64,000 bases of DNA from Erwinia pyri (GCF_030758455.1 NZ_CP132353.1:2356001-2420000); one strand, 5' to 3'; numbered from the stretch's first letter, positions 39,689-50,203 are shown. The notes: a model not told the origin generated them from the letters alone. Numbers and translations are program-made.

Positions 39689-39887
39689 TCATTCCATCTG
39701 AGGTTTGACGCCACGCACTGAACGCCTGGCCGTGCAAAGCCGTGAAAACACCGCCGCAGCACTGATGAACCCGGTCTAATGCGATTTGATAATAAAGAAA
39801 GGAATTTCTATAACCACTATACCAAATATGAAAAGGATGTATAGCGAGGAGAGAGGTGGAAGGGCCAGCGAACGCTGGCCCAACAGC

Positions 39888-42497
39888 TTACTTTTTCGAG
39901 GTTTTGGTGGCGACTTCCCATTTGCCGTCAACGTAAAACGCCGACCAGCCCGTTGCCTTCCCTTCTTTCTCGGTACTGACATACTGCTGTTTGGTTTTAC
40001 GGCTGAAGCGGACTACCGATTTATTACCCTCTTCGTCACTGACTGGCGCATCGGCCAGATAACGCAGCTTCTCAGGCAGACGATCGCGGAAGCGTTGCAG
40101 CTCTTCCACCAGCGGCGCACGCGTTTCCCTGGATTTAGGGAAGGTGTTGGCCGCAAGGAAGACGCCAGCTGCGCCATCACGCAGGACAAAATAAGCATCC
40201 GATTTTTCGCAAGCCAGCTCTGGCAGCGGAACCGGATCTTCTTTCGGCGGCGCGACATCACCATTACGCAGGATCTTACGAGTGTTTTTACACTCGTCGT
40301 TGGTGCAGGCCATGTACTTACCGAAACGCCCCATTTTCAGGTGCATTTCTGAACCACACTTCTCACACTCCACCACCGGGCCATCATAGCCCTTGATGCG
40401 GAATTCGCCCTGCTCGATTTCATAACCATCGCAGCCCGGATTATTACCGCAGACATGCAGCTTGCGCTGGTTGTCGATCAGGTAGCTGTCCATGGCGGTG
40501 CCACATTTCTGGCAGCGGCGACGGGCGCGCAGCGCGTTGGTCTCCGCATCATCACCCTCAAGAATGTTCAGCACTTCATTCTCAGGGATCAGATTGATGG
40601 TCTGCTTGCAACGCTCTTTTGGCGGCAATGCATAGCCTGAACAGCCAAGGAAGACGCCGGTGCTGGCGGTACGGATCCCCATTTTACGGCCACACGTCGG
40701 GCAGTCGATGGAGGTCAGGATCATCTGATTAGGCTGCATGCCGCCCTCTTCCGGATCCTTATCCGCCTGCTCCAGCTGCTGGCTGAAATCAGCAAAGAAC
40801 TTGTCCAGCACCCCTTTCCACTGCGCTTCGTTGTTCGCTACCTGATCCAGGCTGTCTTCCATATGCGCGGTGAAGTCATAATTCATCAGCTCACGGAAGT
40901 TAGACTCCAGACGGTCGGTCACGATTTCGCCCATCTTTTCCGCGTAAAAACGACGGCTTTCCACGCGGACATAGCCACGATCCTGGATGGTTGAAATAAT
41001 CGATGCGTAGGTTGAAGGACGGCCGATCCCGCGTTTTTCCAGCTCACGCACCAGCGAAGCTTCGCTGAAGCGGGCCGGTGGTTTGGTAAAGTGCTGGCTT
41101 GGCTTGAGCTGCTGCAGCTTAAGCTCTTCCCCAATTTCAATCGGGGGCAAGGTGCGATCTTCATCGCCTTTACGCAGCGCAGGCATCACTTTCGTCCAGC
41201 CATCAAAACGCAGCGTGCGTCCTTTCGCCTTCAGTTTGAAATCACCGGCAGTCACGGTCAGCGTGGTGGAGTCATATTGCGCTGGCATCATCTGACAGGC
41301 GACAAACTGACGCCAGATCAGCTGATAGAGCTTCTGCGCATCGGCTTCCATATCCTTTAACTGCTCCGCCTGAATAGCGACGTCAGACGGACGGATCGCT
41401 TCGTGCGCTTCCTGAGAGTTATCTTTGCTGGTATAGACGTTAGCGGCTTTTGGCAGATATTTGCCACCAAACTCGCTTTCGATATAGCCACGCACCATGC
41501 TCACCGCATCCTGACTCAGGTTGGTGGAGTCAGTACGCATATAAGTGATGTGTCCAGCCTCATAGAGACGCTGCGCCATCATCATGGTTTTCTTCACGCC
41601 GTAGCCCAGACGCGTACTCGCCGCCTGCTGCAACGTGGAGGTAATAAAGGGTGCGCCCGGCTTGCTGCTGGTTGGCTTATCTTCGCGATCGGCCACCACA
41701 TAGCGGGCTTTTTCCAGCAGGCTGACGGCTGCATGTGTCTGGTCGCCATTAACCGGACGGAACGGTTTGTCATGCTGATGCGTGACTTCCATTGGCAGGC
41801 CGATGCCTTTTGGCGTGTTCAGATCGGCATGCAGTTCCCAGTACTCTTCAGGCACAAAGGCTTTGATTTCGCGCTCACGCTCTACCACCAGCCGTACCGC
41901 TACGGACTGGACACGGCCAGCGGAGAGGCCGCGGGCGATCTTTTTCCACAGCAGTGGCGAGACCATATAGCCCACCACGCGGTCCATGAAACGGCGTGCC
42001 TGCTGCGCGTTGACGCGACTGATATTGAGTTCGCCCGGCTTTTCAAAAGCCTGACGAATAGCATTCTTGGTGATTTCGTTAAAGACCACGCGGCTGAAGC
42101 GTGAATCATCGCCACCGATCACTTCCCGCAGGTGCCAGGCAATGGCTTCCCCTTCGCGGTCAAGGTCCGTTGCGAGATAGATATGATCAGCGTTCTGGGC
42201 CAGAGACTTCAGCTCTGCAACCACTTTCTCTTTGCCTGGCAGAATCTGGTAGTCCGCTTCCCAACCGTGATAAGGATCGACGCCCATGCGGCTGACCAGC
42301 GCCGCCTTTTCATCTTTCTTCACTTTTTTGGCTGGTTTACTGGTTGTAGAGTCAGCGCTCTTTTTAACTGTTGATCCACTGGTCGGCAAATCCCGGATAT
42401 GCCCTACGCTGGACTTCACCACGTAGTCGTTACCGAGATATTTATTGATTGTTTTGGCTTTTGCCGGGGACTCAACTATTACGAGAGCTTTACCCAT
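39888..42497 (-). CDS. topA: DNA topoisomerase I
   Basis: An 869-residue type IA topoisomerase that relaxes negative supercoils. The Toprim acidic residues Glu9, Asp111, Asp113 and Glu115 (TDLDREGEA) and the active-site Tyr319 ([10 protein letters not shown]) are at the E. coli positions. Three C-terminal four-cysteine zinc motifs follow (for example [11 protein letters not shown]). The start [16 protein letters not shown] was chosen by family; an open frame runs 19 codons further upstream. Confidence 0.98.
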   Translation of the reverse strand: MGKALVIVESPAKAKTINKYLGNDYVVKSSVGHIRDLPTSGSTVKKSADSTTSKPAKKVKKDEKAALVSRMGVDPYHGWEADYQILPGKEKVVAELKSLAQNADHIYLATDLDREGEAIAWHLREVIGGDDSRFSRVVFNEITKNAIRQAFEKPGELNISRVNAQQARRFMDRVVGYMVSPLLWKKIARGLSAGRVQSVAVRLVVEREREIKAFVPEEYWELHADLNTPKGIGLPMEVTHQHDKPFRPVNGDQTHAAVSLLEKARYVVADREDKPTSSKPGAPFITSTLQQAASTRLGYGVKKTMMMAQRLYEAGHITYMRTDSTNLSQDAVSMVRGYIESEFGGKYLPKAANVYTSKDNSQEAHEAIRPSDVAIQAEQLKDMEADAQKLYQLIWRQFVACQMMPAQYDSTTLTVTAGDFKLKAKGRTLRFDGWTKVMPALRKGDEDRTLPPIEIGEELKLQQLKPSQHFTKPPARFSEASLVRELEKRGIGRPSTYASIISTIQDRGYVRVESRRFYAEKMGEIVTDRLESNFRELMNYDFTAHMEDSLDQVANNEAQWKGVLDKFFADFSQQLEQADKDPEEGGMQPNQMILTSIDCPTCGRKMGIRTASTGVFLGCSGYALPPKERCKQTINLIPENEVLNILEGDDAETNALRARRRCQKCGTAMDSYLIDNQRKLHVCGNNPGCDGYEIEQGEFRIKGYDGPVVECEKCGSEMHLKMGRFGKYMACTNDECKNTRKILRNGDVAPPKEDPVPLPELACEKSDAYFVLRDGAAGVFLAANTFPKSRETRAPLVEELQRFRDRLPEKLRYLADAPVSDEEGNKSVVRFSRKTKQQYVSTEKEGKATGWSAFYVDGKWEVATKTSKK

Positions 42498-42906
42498 AAT
42501 TACCTTTACCTGATTAAAACATCCGAGAGTAAATTGTGCCGTTTGCCAGGGCAAGCGAGACGCGTTAACGATATGGCCACGGGGTGACTGCTTTTCAACC
42601 CGCTATTTTACTGCCCTGTTGATGCCCCCAGCTCAGGGAGCCAACTTGCTGATTAACGACACCTTTTACAACCTGTTCAGTGCATTTCAAACATTGCGTA
42701 ATGCCACTTTTACGCCCGGAACCCGAAACGCCCACACTGTACCTGATAAAATCTGATACGCAACTTAATTAGCATCTGCCCGCCGTTTACGCCAGAAAGT
42801 GGGTTAAAAAGAGTTACCTGGAGCATGCCCGCATTAAGATTGTGGCTTTGTCGGTCCTGGAGGTAATATACTCATTTCCGCGCGTCTACTATAAAGGAGA
42901 GAAAAG
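42498..42906. other. Intergenic region between divergent topA and yciN
   Basis: 409 bp with no gene. It must carry the topA promoters, which in E. coli are several and supercoiling-sensitive, and the yciN promoter. AAAGGAGAG before yciN is a clear ribosome site. I could not assign individual promoters. Confidence 0.5.
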
Positions 42907-43155
42907 ATGAATCAGACCCAGATGATAGATCGGGATAATTTACTGGCGCTGGCCAACGAAATGATCGCCGACCATAAAGATTATTTTAGCGGATTAGCCG
43001 CAACGGAGGTGGAGCAAAAAGGAGAGCTGCTTATTTTCCGCGGGGACTATTTTTTGGATGAACAGGGCTTGCCGGGGGAAAAGAGTACGGTGGTGTTTAA
43101 CGTGTTTAAATACTTAACGGTTCAGCTGTCGCCCAGTTACACACTGAAGAAGTAG
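42907..43155 (+). CDS. yciN: Small protein YciN
   Basis: An 82-residue protein matching E. coli YciN (83 residues) through the block RGDYFLDEQGLPGEKSTVVFN. Function unknown. It is divergent from topA and convergent with sohB, with a GC hairpin (43157-43177) between the two stops. Confidence 0.93.
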   Translation: MNQTQMIDRDNLLALANEMIADHKDYFSGLAATEVEQKGELLIFRGDYFLDEQGLPGEKSTVVFNVFKYLTVQLSPSYTLKK

Positions 43156-43156
43156 C

Positions 43157-43177
43157 AGCGCCCGCAGAACGGGCGCT
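43157..43177. terminator. Hairpin between convergent yciN and sohB
   Basis: Perfect 8-bp stem AGCGCCCG/CGGGCGCT with CAGAA loop. It lacks a clean T run on either strand, so termination may be partial. Confidence 0.55.
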
Positions 43178-43184
43178 GAATGAA

Positions 43185-44234
43185 CTACAGCAGTGGTTTT
43201 TCACCCCGCTGCCAGAGGCGGAGCAGAAGACGTTCAGCACTGGCCGCCGCGCTTTGCGTGAAGCGGTCCATCATTTTTTTACGGCGGGTATAGCGTACGG
43301 AAATCACTTCGTGGTTGGCCATCTGGTCGATGATCAGATCGTCGCTGGTGCCGATAGCATCAATCAGTCCTTTCTCCAGCGCCTGCGTGCCAAACCAGTG
43401 CTCACCCGTCGCCACGCTGTCTATATCCAGCGCAGGACGCATCTGGTGAACAAACTGCTTGAACAGCAGATGGGTTTCGTTCAGATCTTCACGAAACTTC
43501 TCGCGTCCCTGCTCGGTGTTTTCACCAAAGAGCGTCAGCGTACGTTTGTATTCGCCAGCGGTATGCAGTTCCACATCCACATTGTTACGCTTCAGCAGAC
43601 GGTTAAAGTTTGGGATCTGGGCGACAACGCCAATAGATCCGATAATGGAAAACGGCGCCGCGACGATACGATCTGCCACACAGGCCATCATGTAGCCTCC
43701 GCTGGCAGCAACCTTATCCACCGCCACGGTCAGACGAATGCCCTTTTCGCGCAGACGCTGTAACTGTGAAGAGGCCAAACCGTAACCGTGAACCACGCCG
43801 CCCGGACTTTCCAGACGTAACAGCACCTCATCTTCCGCTTTTGCCACCGCCATCACCGCAGAGATCTCCTCACGCAGGGAGCTGACTTCATGGGCATCCA
43901 TGCTGCCCTTAAAGTCCAGCACAAACAGTGAAGGCTTGCCGCTCTCGGGTTTAAGCCCCTGCTTAGCGCGCTGTTTTGTGGCTTTTGCTTCCAGCTTATT
44001 TTTCTTCTTTTGCTCTTTGTGCCACAATTTTTGATCCTGATGCTTCATTTTTGCGAGCATCATGTCATCTTTCATCTCCTGGTAGCGCTCCCCCAGGTTG
44101 GTCAGTTTGAGCTGGCCGGACTGCATGCGCTTACGCATCGCCAGATTGGTGATCAGCACCGCAACGGCTGCAATGGCTACCACCACGGTGATCGTTTTGG
44201 CCAGAAAAAGCCCATAATAAGAGAGTAATTCCAC
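43185..44234 (-). CDS. sohB: Inner-membrane peptidase SohB
   Basis: A 349-residue S49-family (SppA-like) protease. One N-terminal membrane helix (TITVVVAIAAVAVLITNLA) anchors a domain facing the periplasm; the nucleophile serine is in VAASGGYMMACVAD and the catalytic lysine region follows in GEYKRTLT. E. coli SohB in excess can replace DegP. Monocistronic. Confidence 0.95.
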   Translation of the reverse strand: MELLSYYGLFLAKTITVVVAIAAVAVLITNLAMRKRMQSGQLKLTNLGERYQEMKDDMMLAKMKHQDQKLWHKEQKKKNKLEAKATKQRAKQGLKPESGKPSLFVLDFKGSMDAHEVSSLREEISAVMAVAKAEDEVLLRLESPGGVVHGYGLASSQLQRLREKGIRLTVAVDKVAASGGYMMACVADRIVAAPFSIIGSIGVVAQIPNFNRLLKRNNVDVELHTAGEYKRTLTLFGENTEQGREKFREDLNETHLLFKQFVHQMRPALDIDSVATGEHWFGTQALEKGLIDAIGTSDDLIIDQMANHEVISVRYTRRKKMMDRFTQSAAASAERLLLRLWQRGEKPLL

Positions 44235-44450
44235 TCATTCCGCCTTTATTTACATCGTATTAGAACAGGCTGCTATTGTAGCCGAGTCGCTGGAGAACGT
44301 CGCCCGATTCCCGGCATTAGCGCACGCTTTTACCTTTGCTGAACATTGAACTGCTTTGCAAATTAGGGCATAAAGCACATTATCGATTGCGGGCAAGGGC
44401 TTAGCAGCAGGTTCGCCGCAGAAACCCAGGCCCCGCCAGAGGAGTTCATT

Positions 44451-45212
44451 GTGCACTATCAACCTAAAGACAACTTACTTACTGACCGTATCATTCTGGT
44501 TACCGGCGCAAGCGACGGCATTGGCCGTGAGGCCGCCCTGACCTACGCCCGCTATGGCGCCCAGGTTTTGTTGCTGGGCCGTAATGCGCAAAAATTAGAG
44601 CGGGTAGCCAGTGAGATCGCCGCAACCGGCAAAGAGAGTCCCCACTATTTTCTGCTGGATTTAGAGCAGGCGACGCCAGAGCGCTGCCAACTGCTTGCTG
44701 AAGAGGTGGCTGCGCATGTCCCTCGCCTCGATGGCGTCCTGCACAATGCAGGATTGCTGGGTGAGATTGTTAGCATGGAGAAGCAGGATCCCGCCGTCTG
44801 GCAGCAGGTGATGCGGGTCAATATTGATGCCACCTTCTTTCTGACTCAGGCGCTGCTGCCGCTGCTGCTGAAATCCACTTCCGCGTCGCTGGTCTTTACC
44901 ACTTCCAGCGTGGGGCGTCAGGGCCGCTCAGGCTGGGGCGCCTACTCTGTGTCTAAATTTGCCACTGAAGGGATGATGCAGGTGCTGGCAGATGAATATG
45001 ACAGCAAGCATCTGCGGGTAAACTGCATCAATCCCGGCGGGACGCGCACAAAAATGCGTGCCAGCGCGTTTCCGCAAGAAGATGCGAACAAGCTGAAAAC
45101 ACCGGCGGATATTATGCCGCTCTACCTTTATCTGATGGGTGACGACAGCAAACGGAAAACGGGTATCAGTTACGATGCCCAGCCCGGCCGTAAACCGGGA
45201 GCGGCAGAATAA
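44451..45212 (+). CDS. yciK: Short-chain dehydrogenase YciK
   Basis: A 253-residue SDR-family oxidoreductase. The nucleotide-binding TGASDGIG and the catalytic Tyr-Lys pair in YSVSKFA are present. Translation starts at GTG with a GAGGAG site; the product MHYQPKDNLL matches E. coli. The substrate is unknown. It overlaps btuR by one base. Confidence 0.95.
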   Translation: MHYQPKDNLLTDRIILVTGASDGIGREAALTYARYGAQVLLLGRNAQKLERVASEIAATGKESPHYFLLDLEQATPERCQLLAEEVAAHVPRLDGVLHNAGLLGEIVSMEKQDPAVWQQVMRVNIDATFFLTQALLPLLLKSTSASLVFTTSSVGRQGRSGWGAYSVSKFATEGMMQVLADEYDSKHLRVNCINPGGTRTKMRASAFPQEDANKLKTPADIMPLYLYLMGDDSKRKTGISYDAQPGRKPGAAE

Positions 45213-45802
45213 TGGCTGACGAGCGACACCAGCAGCGCCAGCAGAAGCTGAAAGAGAAAGTTGATGCGCGCATCGCTGCAGCTACGGAAATTCGCGGTAT
45301 TTTGATGGTGTTCACCGGCAACGGCAAAGGGAAAACCACCGCCGCTTTTGGCACCGCGACACGTGCCGTGGGCCACCAGAAGCGCGTTGGGGTCATTCAA
45401 TTCATAAAGGGAGAATGGCTTAACGGTGAACGTAATTTACTGGAGCCGCAGGGCGTGGAGTTTCAGGTTATGGCGACCGGGTTTACCTGGGATACGCAAA
45501 ACCGTGAAACGGATACGCAAGCCTGCCTGCAGGTCTGGCAGCACGGCTTGCGGATGTTGCAGGATGAGAGCCTGGATCTGGTGGTGCTGGATGAGCTGAC
45601 ATATATGGTCAGCTTTGACTACCTGCCTCTTGCCGAGGTGATTGCCGCGCTGAAGGGGCGCCCTGCTCATCAAAGCGTGATTATTACCGGCCGGGGCTGT
45701 CATCGCGAAATAGTGGAACTGGCGGATACCGTTACCGAAATGCGTCCGGTGAAACATGCTTTTGATGCGGGAATTCAGGCTCAGCAAGGTATTGACTGGT
45801 AA
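45212..45802 (+). CDS. btuR: Cob(I)yrinic acid a,c-diamide adenosyltransferase
   Basis: A 196-residue CobA/BtuR enzyme that adds the adenosyl group to corrinoids. The P-loop is GNGKGKTT and VLDELTYM is the Walker B region. Start ATG overlaps the yciK stop. No cobalamin riboswitch is visible ahead of yciK. Confidence 0.96.
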   Translation: MADERHQQRQQKLKEKVDARIAAATEIRGILMVFTGNGKGKTTAAFGTATRAVGHQKRVGVIQFIKGEWLNGERNLLEPQGVEFQVMATGFTWDTQNRETDTQACLQVWQHGLRMLQDESLDLVVLDELTYMVSFDYLPLAEVIAALKGRPAHQSVIITGRGCHREIVELADTVTEMRPVKHAFDAGIQAQQGIDW

Positions 45803-45886
45803 TTTCCCGCACGCTTATCCCCGCGGATAAATTGCCTGCTCTCTTGCAGCTGGCTCAGGTTCACCAGGCAGCCCGCCCAAAAGATA

Positions 45887-45923
45887 AAAAAAGCCCCTGA
45901 GGCATCGCATCAGGGGCTTTTTT
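45887..45923. terminator. Bidirectional terminator between btuR and rluB
   Basis: A 14-bp perfect stem AAAAAAGCCCCTGA/TCAGGGGCTTTTTT with a nine-base loop between convergent genes. Confidence 0.93.
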
Positions 45924-45942
45924 ACTGCTGCAGAAACGCTAC

Positions 45943-46812
45943 TCAGCCACGTTTGCTGGATGGACGGCGAGTGCCGCTGACCTGCGAATGGCGTTTGACC
46001 GCGCGACGGATCTGATTCGCTTTGGTGCGACGGCGATCTTTCTCTACCGCCACTTTACTGGTGGTTTCTGCCGGCAGCCCAACCAGCTCACGTAAATAGT
46101 TAGTCGGGGCCAGTTCAAGCTCCGTCCAGCCACCGCGTGGCAGCCCTTTCGGCAGCGTGATATCGCCGTAGCGGGTACGGATCAGACGGCTGACCTGCAC
46201 GCCGACCGATTCCCACAGACGGCGAACTTCACGGTTACGCCCTTCTGTCAGCGTCACGTTATACCACTGGTTGATCCCTTCGCCGCCGGTGAATTTCAGC
46301 GTTTTAAAAGAAGCAGGACCATCTTCCAGCTGCACGCCACGGCTCAGCTGTTTGATCTTGTCATCATCAATAGCGCCGAATACGCGAACCGCATATTCCC
46401 TTTCAACTTCCCGGCTCGGGTGCATCAGTCGGTTTGCCAGTTCGCCATCGGTGGTAAACAGCAGCAGGCCGCAGGTATTCACGTCCAGACGGCCTACGGC
46501 AATCCAGCGGGCGCCGCGCAGTTTAGGCAGACGGTCAAAGACGGTCGGGCGACCTTCAGGATCGTTACGCGTACAGAGCTCGCCTTCAGGCTTATAGTAA
46601 GCCAGAACGCGGCAGACTTCAGTGGTGGATTCCGCCACGGAGACCAGGTGGCCATCTACGCGGATTTTAATGGATGCGCTGGATTCGACGCGGTCGCCCA
46701 ACGTAGCCAGCTTGCCGTCCACGCTGACGCGTCCGGCGGAGATCATGGTTTCAATTTCGCGGCGGGAACCGTGCCCGGCGCGTGCTAAGACTTTCTGTAA
46801 TTTTTCGCTCAT
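45943..46812 (-). CDS. rluB: 23S rRNA pseudouridine-2605 synthase RluB
   Basis: A 289-residue pseudouridine synthase. An S4 RNA-binding domain (1-60, [15 protein letters not shown]) precedes the catalytic domain with Asp in [14 protein letters not shown]. The basic C-terminal tail ([14 protein letters not shown]) is typical. In E. coli yciQ follows upstream; here 900 bp of AT-rich DNA comes instead. Confidence 0.97.
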   Translation of the reverse strand: MSEKLQKVLARAGHGSRREIETMISAGRVSVDGKLATLGDRVESSASIKIRVDGHLVSVAESTTEVCRVLAYYKPEGELCTRNDPEGRPTVFDRLPKLRGARWIAVGRLDVNTCGLLLFTTDGELANRLMHPSREVEREYAVRVFGAIDDDKIKQLSRGVQLEDGPASFKTLKFTGGEGINQWYNVTLTEGRNREVRRLWESVGVQVSRLIRTRYGDITLPKGLPRGGWTELELAPTNYLRELVGLPAETTSKVAVEKDRRRTKANQIRRAVKRHSQVSGTRRPSSKRG

Positions 46813-47714
46813 GGCGCTACCTCTGTGTCGCCTTCCCAGGCGTCATGCTATTCAAGTGGCCCGTGTCCGGCAGCAGAGTCTGCTGTGCCGCGCTCTGCGC
46901 GATGCACCTAAACCTCTGCCCTTTTCAGGGGAAGCGCATTCTACACTATGTTCTCTCTTATTGATAACGCTATACGCACCCACAGGCCTGCGCAGGGGCT
47001 ATTGCCTTTTCGACATGCTTTCAGGGTCTGCGAACCTTTTAACCGTGCAATAAGCCACGAAAATTTTGCAAAAGCAGTTGTGATACTTAACAAACAATTA
47101 GCGTGGATGGTGCAGCACACTAATCATTTCCCCGAAAAAAATCACTGATGTTACTAATCTGTTAATTAATTAATCCCTGGTTTGAGGATGATTATTGATA
47201 CTTATATTCCGCATAATTGCCCGCCCGCCCTGCATTTCAACTTAAAATAAAGTCAAACGGCCCTTCGGGCAGCCCGGCATGCCATCTTTAAAAGTATCGA
47301 TAGTTGTTAACACCTACTTTTTACTCTCCAACAGAATTTAATTCTGTGTTAATCAAAACAGACCTCTGTATTAACGAACTCAACAACAAATAAACAGGCG
47401 TTTTAAATAGCAGGTTGACTTAATTCTGGATCATCACTTTTTTTAACGCTGAACAACGTTTATTAATTTGCGCCATTAATAAGTTTGTGTAGAATTCACT
47501 CAGGCAATTCAGTGCACCATAAAAAAATGAATTGTTAAAAAATATTATAATTTAGTTTAAGTAAATAAATATAAAAGCAGTAACATTAAGTTTTATTAAT
47601 TAATAAGAGGGGCATGACTCCTCAAAAATACGCTGATCCCGTATCAGCATCGGCCTTACACGTCGTCTCTCCTCACCAGGGATTTGCTGACGTATCCGAC
47701 AAAGCGTGACGAAA
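46813..47714. other. Long AT-rich intergenic region upstream of rluB
   Basis: About 900 bp without a convincing gene, unusually AT-rich from 47110 to 47620 compared with its flanks. It contains an ACAGAAT/ATTCTGT dyad near 47332-47348 and runs of A and T that would suit H-NS silencing. It takes the place of yciQ in the E. coli order. Confidence 0.6.
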
Positions 47715-48341
47715 ATGAAAAAAATAGCGATCTTACCAGCATTAGCGGCGCTAATGCTGTCCGGCTGCTCTGTGGGCAAATATGAGTACAGCAGTGAAGC
47801 CATGAAGCGGGTGGATATGAATTTCACCGGCATTCCTACCATTCTGGGCGTCGGTGCGCTGGGTACCAGCATTCCTATCACCCCGGAATACAGCCTGACG
47901 GCGGCCCATGTGGCTAAGCTTTCCATGCAGCGCGTGAAGGCTTATCACCCCTATTGCGACCTCGCAATTATCTACCACAAGAACGATATTAAAACCCTGC
48001 CGAAATTCCGTAATGGTGATATAGGTGAACCGGTTAAAATGTACGGCTACAGTTTTATCACTGCCATGCCGGTTGAGTCCTCTGGCGTTAATCTGGCTCT
48101 TACCGGTATTCGTAACGAGTGGAATAAACGGCCCTGCGTGGCCATGGTCTCTAATGCGGGCGTAGTTAAAGGGATGTCGGGCGGCGCAGTTTATAACAAG
48201 GATGACACTATCGGTGGCGTGATTGTGGGCTTCACGAATGAAATTAAACGCCATAAAAACACAGCAGTTCCGCTTAAGGATGTCTCACTTTATCTTCCCT
48301 ATAATGACTTTAAAGAGTGGCTGAGCAAAACTACGACTTAA
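47715..48341 (+). CDS. Trypsin-like serine protease lipoprotein
   Basis: A 208-residue predicted lipoprotein: signal peptide MKKIAILPALAALMLSGC with the lipidated Cys18. The mature part has a chymotrypsin-like triad in order: His65 (LTAAHVAK), Asp82 (YCDLAIIY) and Ser155 (VKGMSGGAVYN). I do not recognise a named family or substrate. A GTG three codons upstream is a less likely start. It is surrounded by AT-rich DNA at the spot where E. coli has yciQ, so acquisition by transfer is likely. Confidence 0.82.
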   Translation: MKKIAILPALAALMLSGCSVGKYEYSSEAMKRVDMNFTGIPTILGVGALGTSIPITPEYSLTAAHVAKLSMQRVKAYHPYCDLAIIYHKNDIKTLPKFRNGDIGEPVKMYGYSFITAMPVESSGVNLALTGIRNEWNKRPCVAMVSNAGVVKGMSGGAVYNKDDTIGGVIVGFTNEIKRHKNTAVPLKDVSLYLPYNDFKEWLSKTTT

Positions 48342-48394
48342 TGCAAATTATGTTTGAAGGGAAAGCAGAAGGCGGGAATTATGCCTCTTTTAAT

Positions 48395-48436
48395 TTTCAC
48401 AGTCGTGGCAAAAATTATTTTGCCACGACTGTGAAA
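48395..48436. repeat. Perfect 19-bp inverted repeat between the protease lipoprotein and yciO
   Basis: Left arm 48395-48413 (TTTCACAGTCGTGGCAAAA) pairs perfectly with 48418-48436 around a four-base ATTA loop. It stands between two convergent genes. Outer pairs are T with A, so there is no U tail after the stem and it is not a classic terminator, though so long a stem may still stop or process transcripts. Confidence 0.85.
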
Positions 48437-48439
48437 TAT

Positions 48440-49060
48440 TTATAAGAACGGCTGAACGTCGCCAACGCCTTCACGCACCACTTCCGGGCTGTTTTCGGTT
48501 AAATCAATAACCGTAGTAGGATGCTGTCCCAGGTAGCCGCCATGAATAATCAAATCGACCTGTTTACCAATGCTCTCCTGAATCGCTTCGGGATCGGACT
48601 CGGTAAAATCATTGCCCGGCAGCATCAGCGAGGTGGACATCATCGGTTCATTCAGCTGCTCCAGCAGCGCCAGCGCAATCGGGTTGGAAGGAACACGTAA
48701 GCCGATAGTTTTACGCTTGTCGTTCATTAAACGACGCGGCACCTCTTTGGTGGCTTTCAGAATAAAGGTGTAACTGCCTGGCGTGTTGTTCTTGATCAGC
48801 CGGAACGCCGTATTATCCACATGGGCGTAGGTAGAGAGCTCCGAGAGGTCTCGGCATACCAGGGTAAAGTTGTGGTTCCCATCCAGCTTTCTGATCCTGC
48901 AGATGCGCTCCATCGCATTTTTATCTTCCAGCCTGCACCCCAGCGCGTACCCTGAATCGGTCGGGTAGACAATCACGCTGCCTTTATTCAGCAGTTCAAC
49001 GGCCTGTTTAATCAGCCTTGGCTGGGGGTTTTCCGGGTGAATATAGAAAAATTGACTCAT
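48440..49060 (-). CDS. yciO: YrdC/Sua5-family protein YciO
   Basis: A 206-residue protein with the YrdC fold that binds nucleotides and double-stranded RNA. YPTDSGYALGCRL and KRKTIGLRVPSNPIA are typical. It is a paralogue of the threonylcarbamoyl-AMP synthase TsaC; its own role is less certain. It forms a unit with rnm, 33 bp downstream of it. Confidence 0.94.
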   Translation of the reverse strand: MSQFFYIHPENPQPRLIKQAVELLNKGSVIVYPTDSGYALGCRLEDKNAMERICRIRKLDGNHNFTLVCRDLSELSTYAHVDNTAFRLIKNNTPGSYTFILKATKEVPRRLMNDKRKTIGLRVPSNPIALALLEQLNEPMMSTSLMLPGNDFTESDPEAIQESIGKQVDLIIHGGYLGQHPTTVIDLTENSPEVVREGVGDVQPFL

Positions 49061-49093
49061 AACTAACCTCTTATCTGCCGCACCCGCCAGCGA

Positions 49094-50005
49094 TCATGCG
49101 GGTGCAATTTCCGGGAAGCGTAGCCACACGGCCTCAACGCCGCCAGGAAGCCATAATTTTTTTCCCAGCTCGATCCAGGGACAAGGCTGATGGAAATCAG
49201 AGCCTTGTGATGCGGCGAGCTGATAATCCTGGGCATAACGCGCCAGCTGAGTGCGCTCATTAGGCGCCTGCTGGCACTGAGCCACTTCCATCGCATCACC
49301 GCCCTCCTCGCTGAAATGGGCAATCAGCCGCTTCAGCCACTTCGCGGAGAGACCGTAGCGACCGGGATGCGCCAGCACCGTACGGCCGCCAGAATGATGA
49401 ATCGCATCAATAGCTTGTTTAATTGTACACCACTGTGGCGGAGCGTAGCCGGTTTTGCCGCGGGCGAGATAGTTTTTAAACACCTGCGCCATATTGTCCG
49501 CTTTCCCCTGAGCTATCAGGAAACGGGCAAAATGCCCCCGGGTAATAGCTCCGCCTTCCGCCAGAGCCAGGGCACCCGCCAACGCGTCCGGGATATGCGC
49601 TTTCTCCAGCCGCTCGGCTATCAGCTCTGCACGCGCCAGCCGACGGGCGTTTTGCTTCTGCAGAAATGCGGTCAGCACCGGATGAGTCACATCCACGCCC
49701 AACCCGACAATATGAATTTCGTGATTTTCCCACAGCGTGGAGACTTCAACGCCAGCGATAATTTTCAGCGGAAGCTGGTGCTTTGCCACAGCTTCCAGAG
49801 CCGGCTGAACCCCTGCAACCGTATCGTGGTCGGTTATTGCCAGCACGCCAACCCGATGTTCTACCGCACGCAGGACCAGCTCTTCCGGCGTGAGTAAGCC
49901 ATCGGAAGCGCGGGTATGGCTGTGTAAATCATGGATGGGAAATGGATTAAGCGGGGTTGGCTCTGTCAAAACGGCTCCGTCATTGGGCAATGAATGTCGC
50001 AGCAT
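49094..50005 (-). CDS. rnm: RNase AM (YciV), PHP-domain 5'-3' exoribonuclease
   Basis: A 303-residue PHP-family metal hydrolase. Metal ligands are in HDLHSHTRASDG, LAITDHDT and the later GSDFHQPCPW. The E. coli enzyme trims 5' ends of 5S and other rRNA and hydrolyses 3',5'-bisphosphonucleotides. The first ATG is given; the domain begins near residue 24, so a shorter start cannot be excluded. Divergent from the trp operon. Confidence 0.93.
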   Translation of the reverse strand: MLRHSLPNDGAVLTEPTPLNPFPIHDLHSHTRASDGLLTPEELVLRAVEHRVGVLAITDHDTVAGVQPALEAVAKHQLPLKIIAGVEVSTLWENHEIHIVGLGVDVTHPVLTAFLQKQNARRLARAELIAERLEKAHIPDALAGALALAEGGAITRGHFARFLIAQGKADNMAQVFKNYLARGKTGYAPPQWCTIKQAIDAIHHSGGRTVLAHPGRYGLSAKWLKRLIAHFSEEGGDAMEVAQCQQAPNERTQLARYAQDYQLAASQGSDFHQPCPWIELGKKLWLPGGVEAVWLRFPEIAPA

Positions 50006-50041
50006 GATAACCAGGTTTACTTTACCCGGGGAAAAAGAGTG

Positions 50042-50070
50042 TTGACTTTTTTGCCGCGAACCAGTTAACT
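50042..50070 (+). promoter_or_regulatory. trp operon promoter
   Basis: -35 TTGACT (50042-50047) and -10 TTAACT (50065-50070) with a 17-bp spacer, as in E. coli trp. The expected start is near 50078. Confidence 0.9.
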
Positions 50071-50076
50071 AGTACG
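50057..50076 (+). promoter_or_regulatory. TrpR operator
   Basis: CGAACCAGTTAACTAGTACG is a nearly perfect dyad over the -10 and differs by one base from the E. coli trp operator. Tryptophan-bound TrpR would block the promoter. Confidence 0.9.
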
Positions 50077-50104
50077 CAAGTTCACACGCAGGGGTATCGA
50101 AATC

Positions 50105-50155
50105 ATGATGATGACGCAGACGGTAATGAGTGGTTGGTGGCGCACTTCACCCTGA
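50105..50155 (+). CDS. trpL: trp operon leader peptide
   Basis: A 16-residue leader, [16 protein letters not shown], with tandem tryptophan codons 11 and 12 in the GWWRTS context of E. coli TrpL. An AGGGG site lies upstream. Three ATG codons in tandem could start it. Ribosome stalling at the Trp codons sets the choice between antiterminator and the hairpin at 50204. Confidence 0.93.
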   Translation: MMMTQTVMSGWWRTSP

Positions 50156-50203
50156 ATGGGCGAAGGAGTCTTGCACGCAACCAGACGTTGTGCAGATACC
50201 CAG

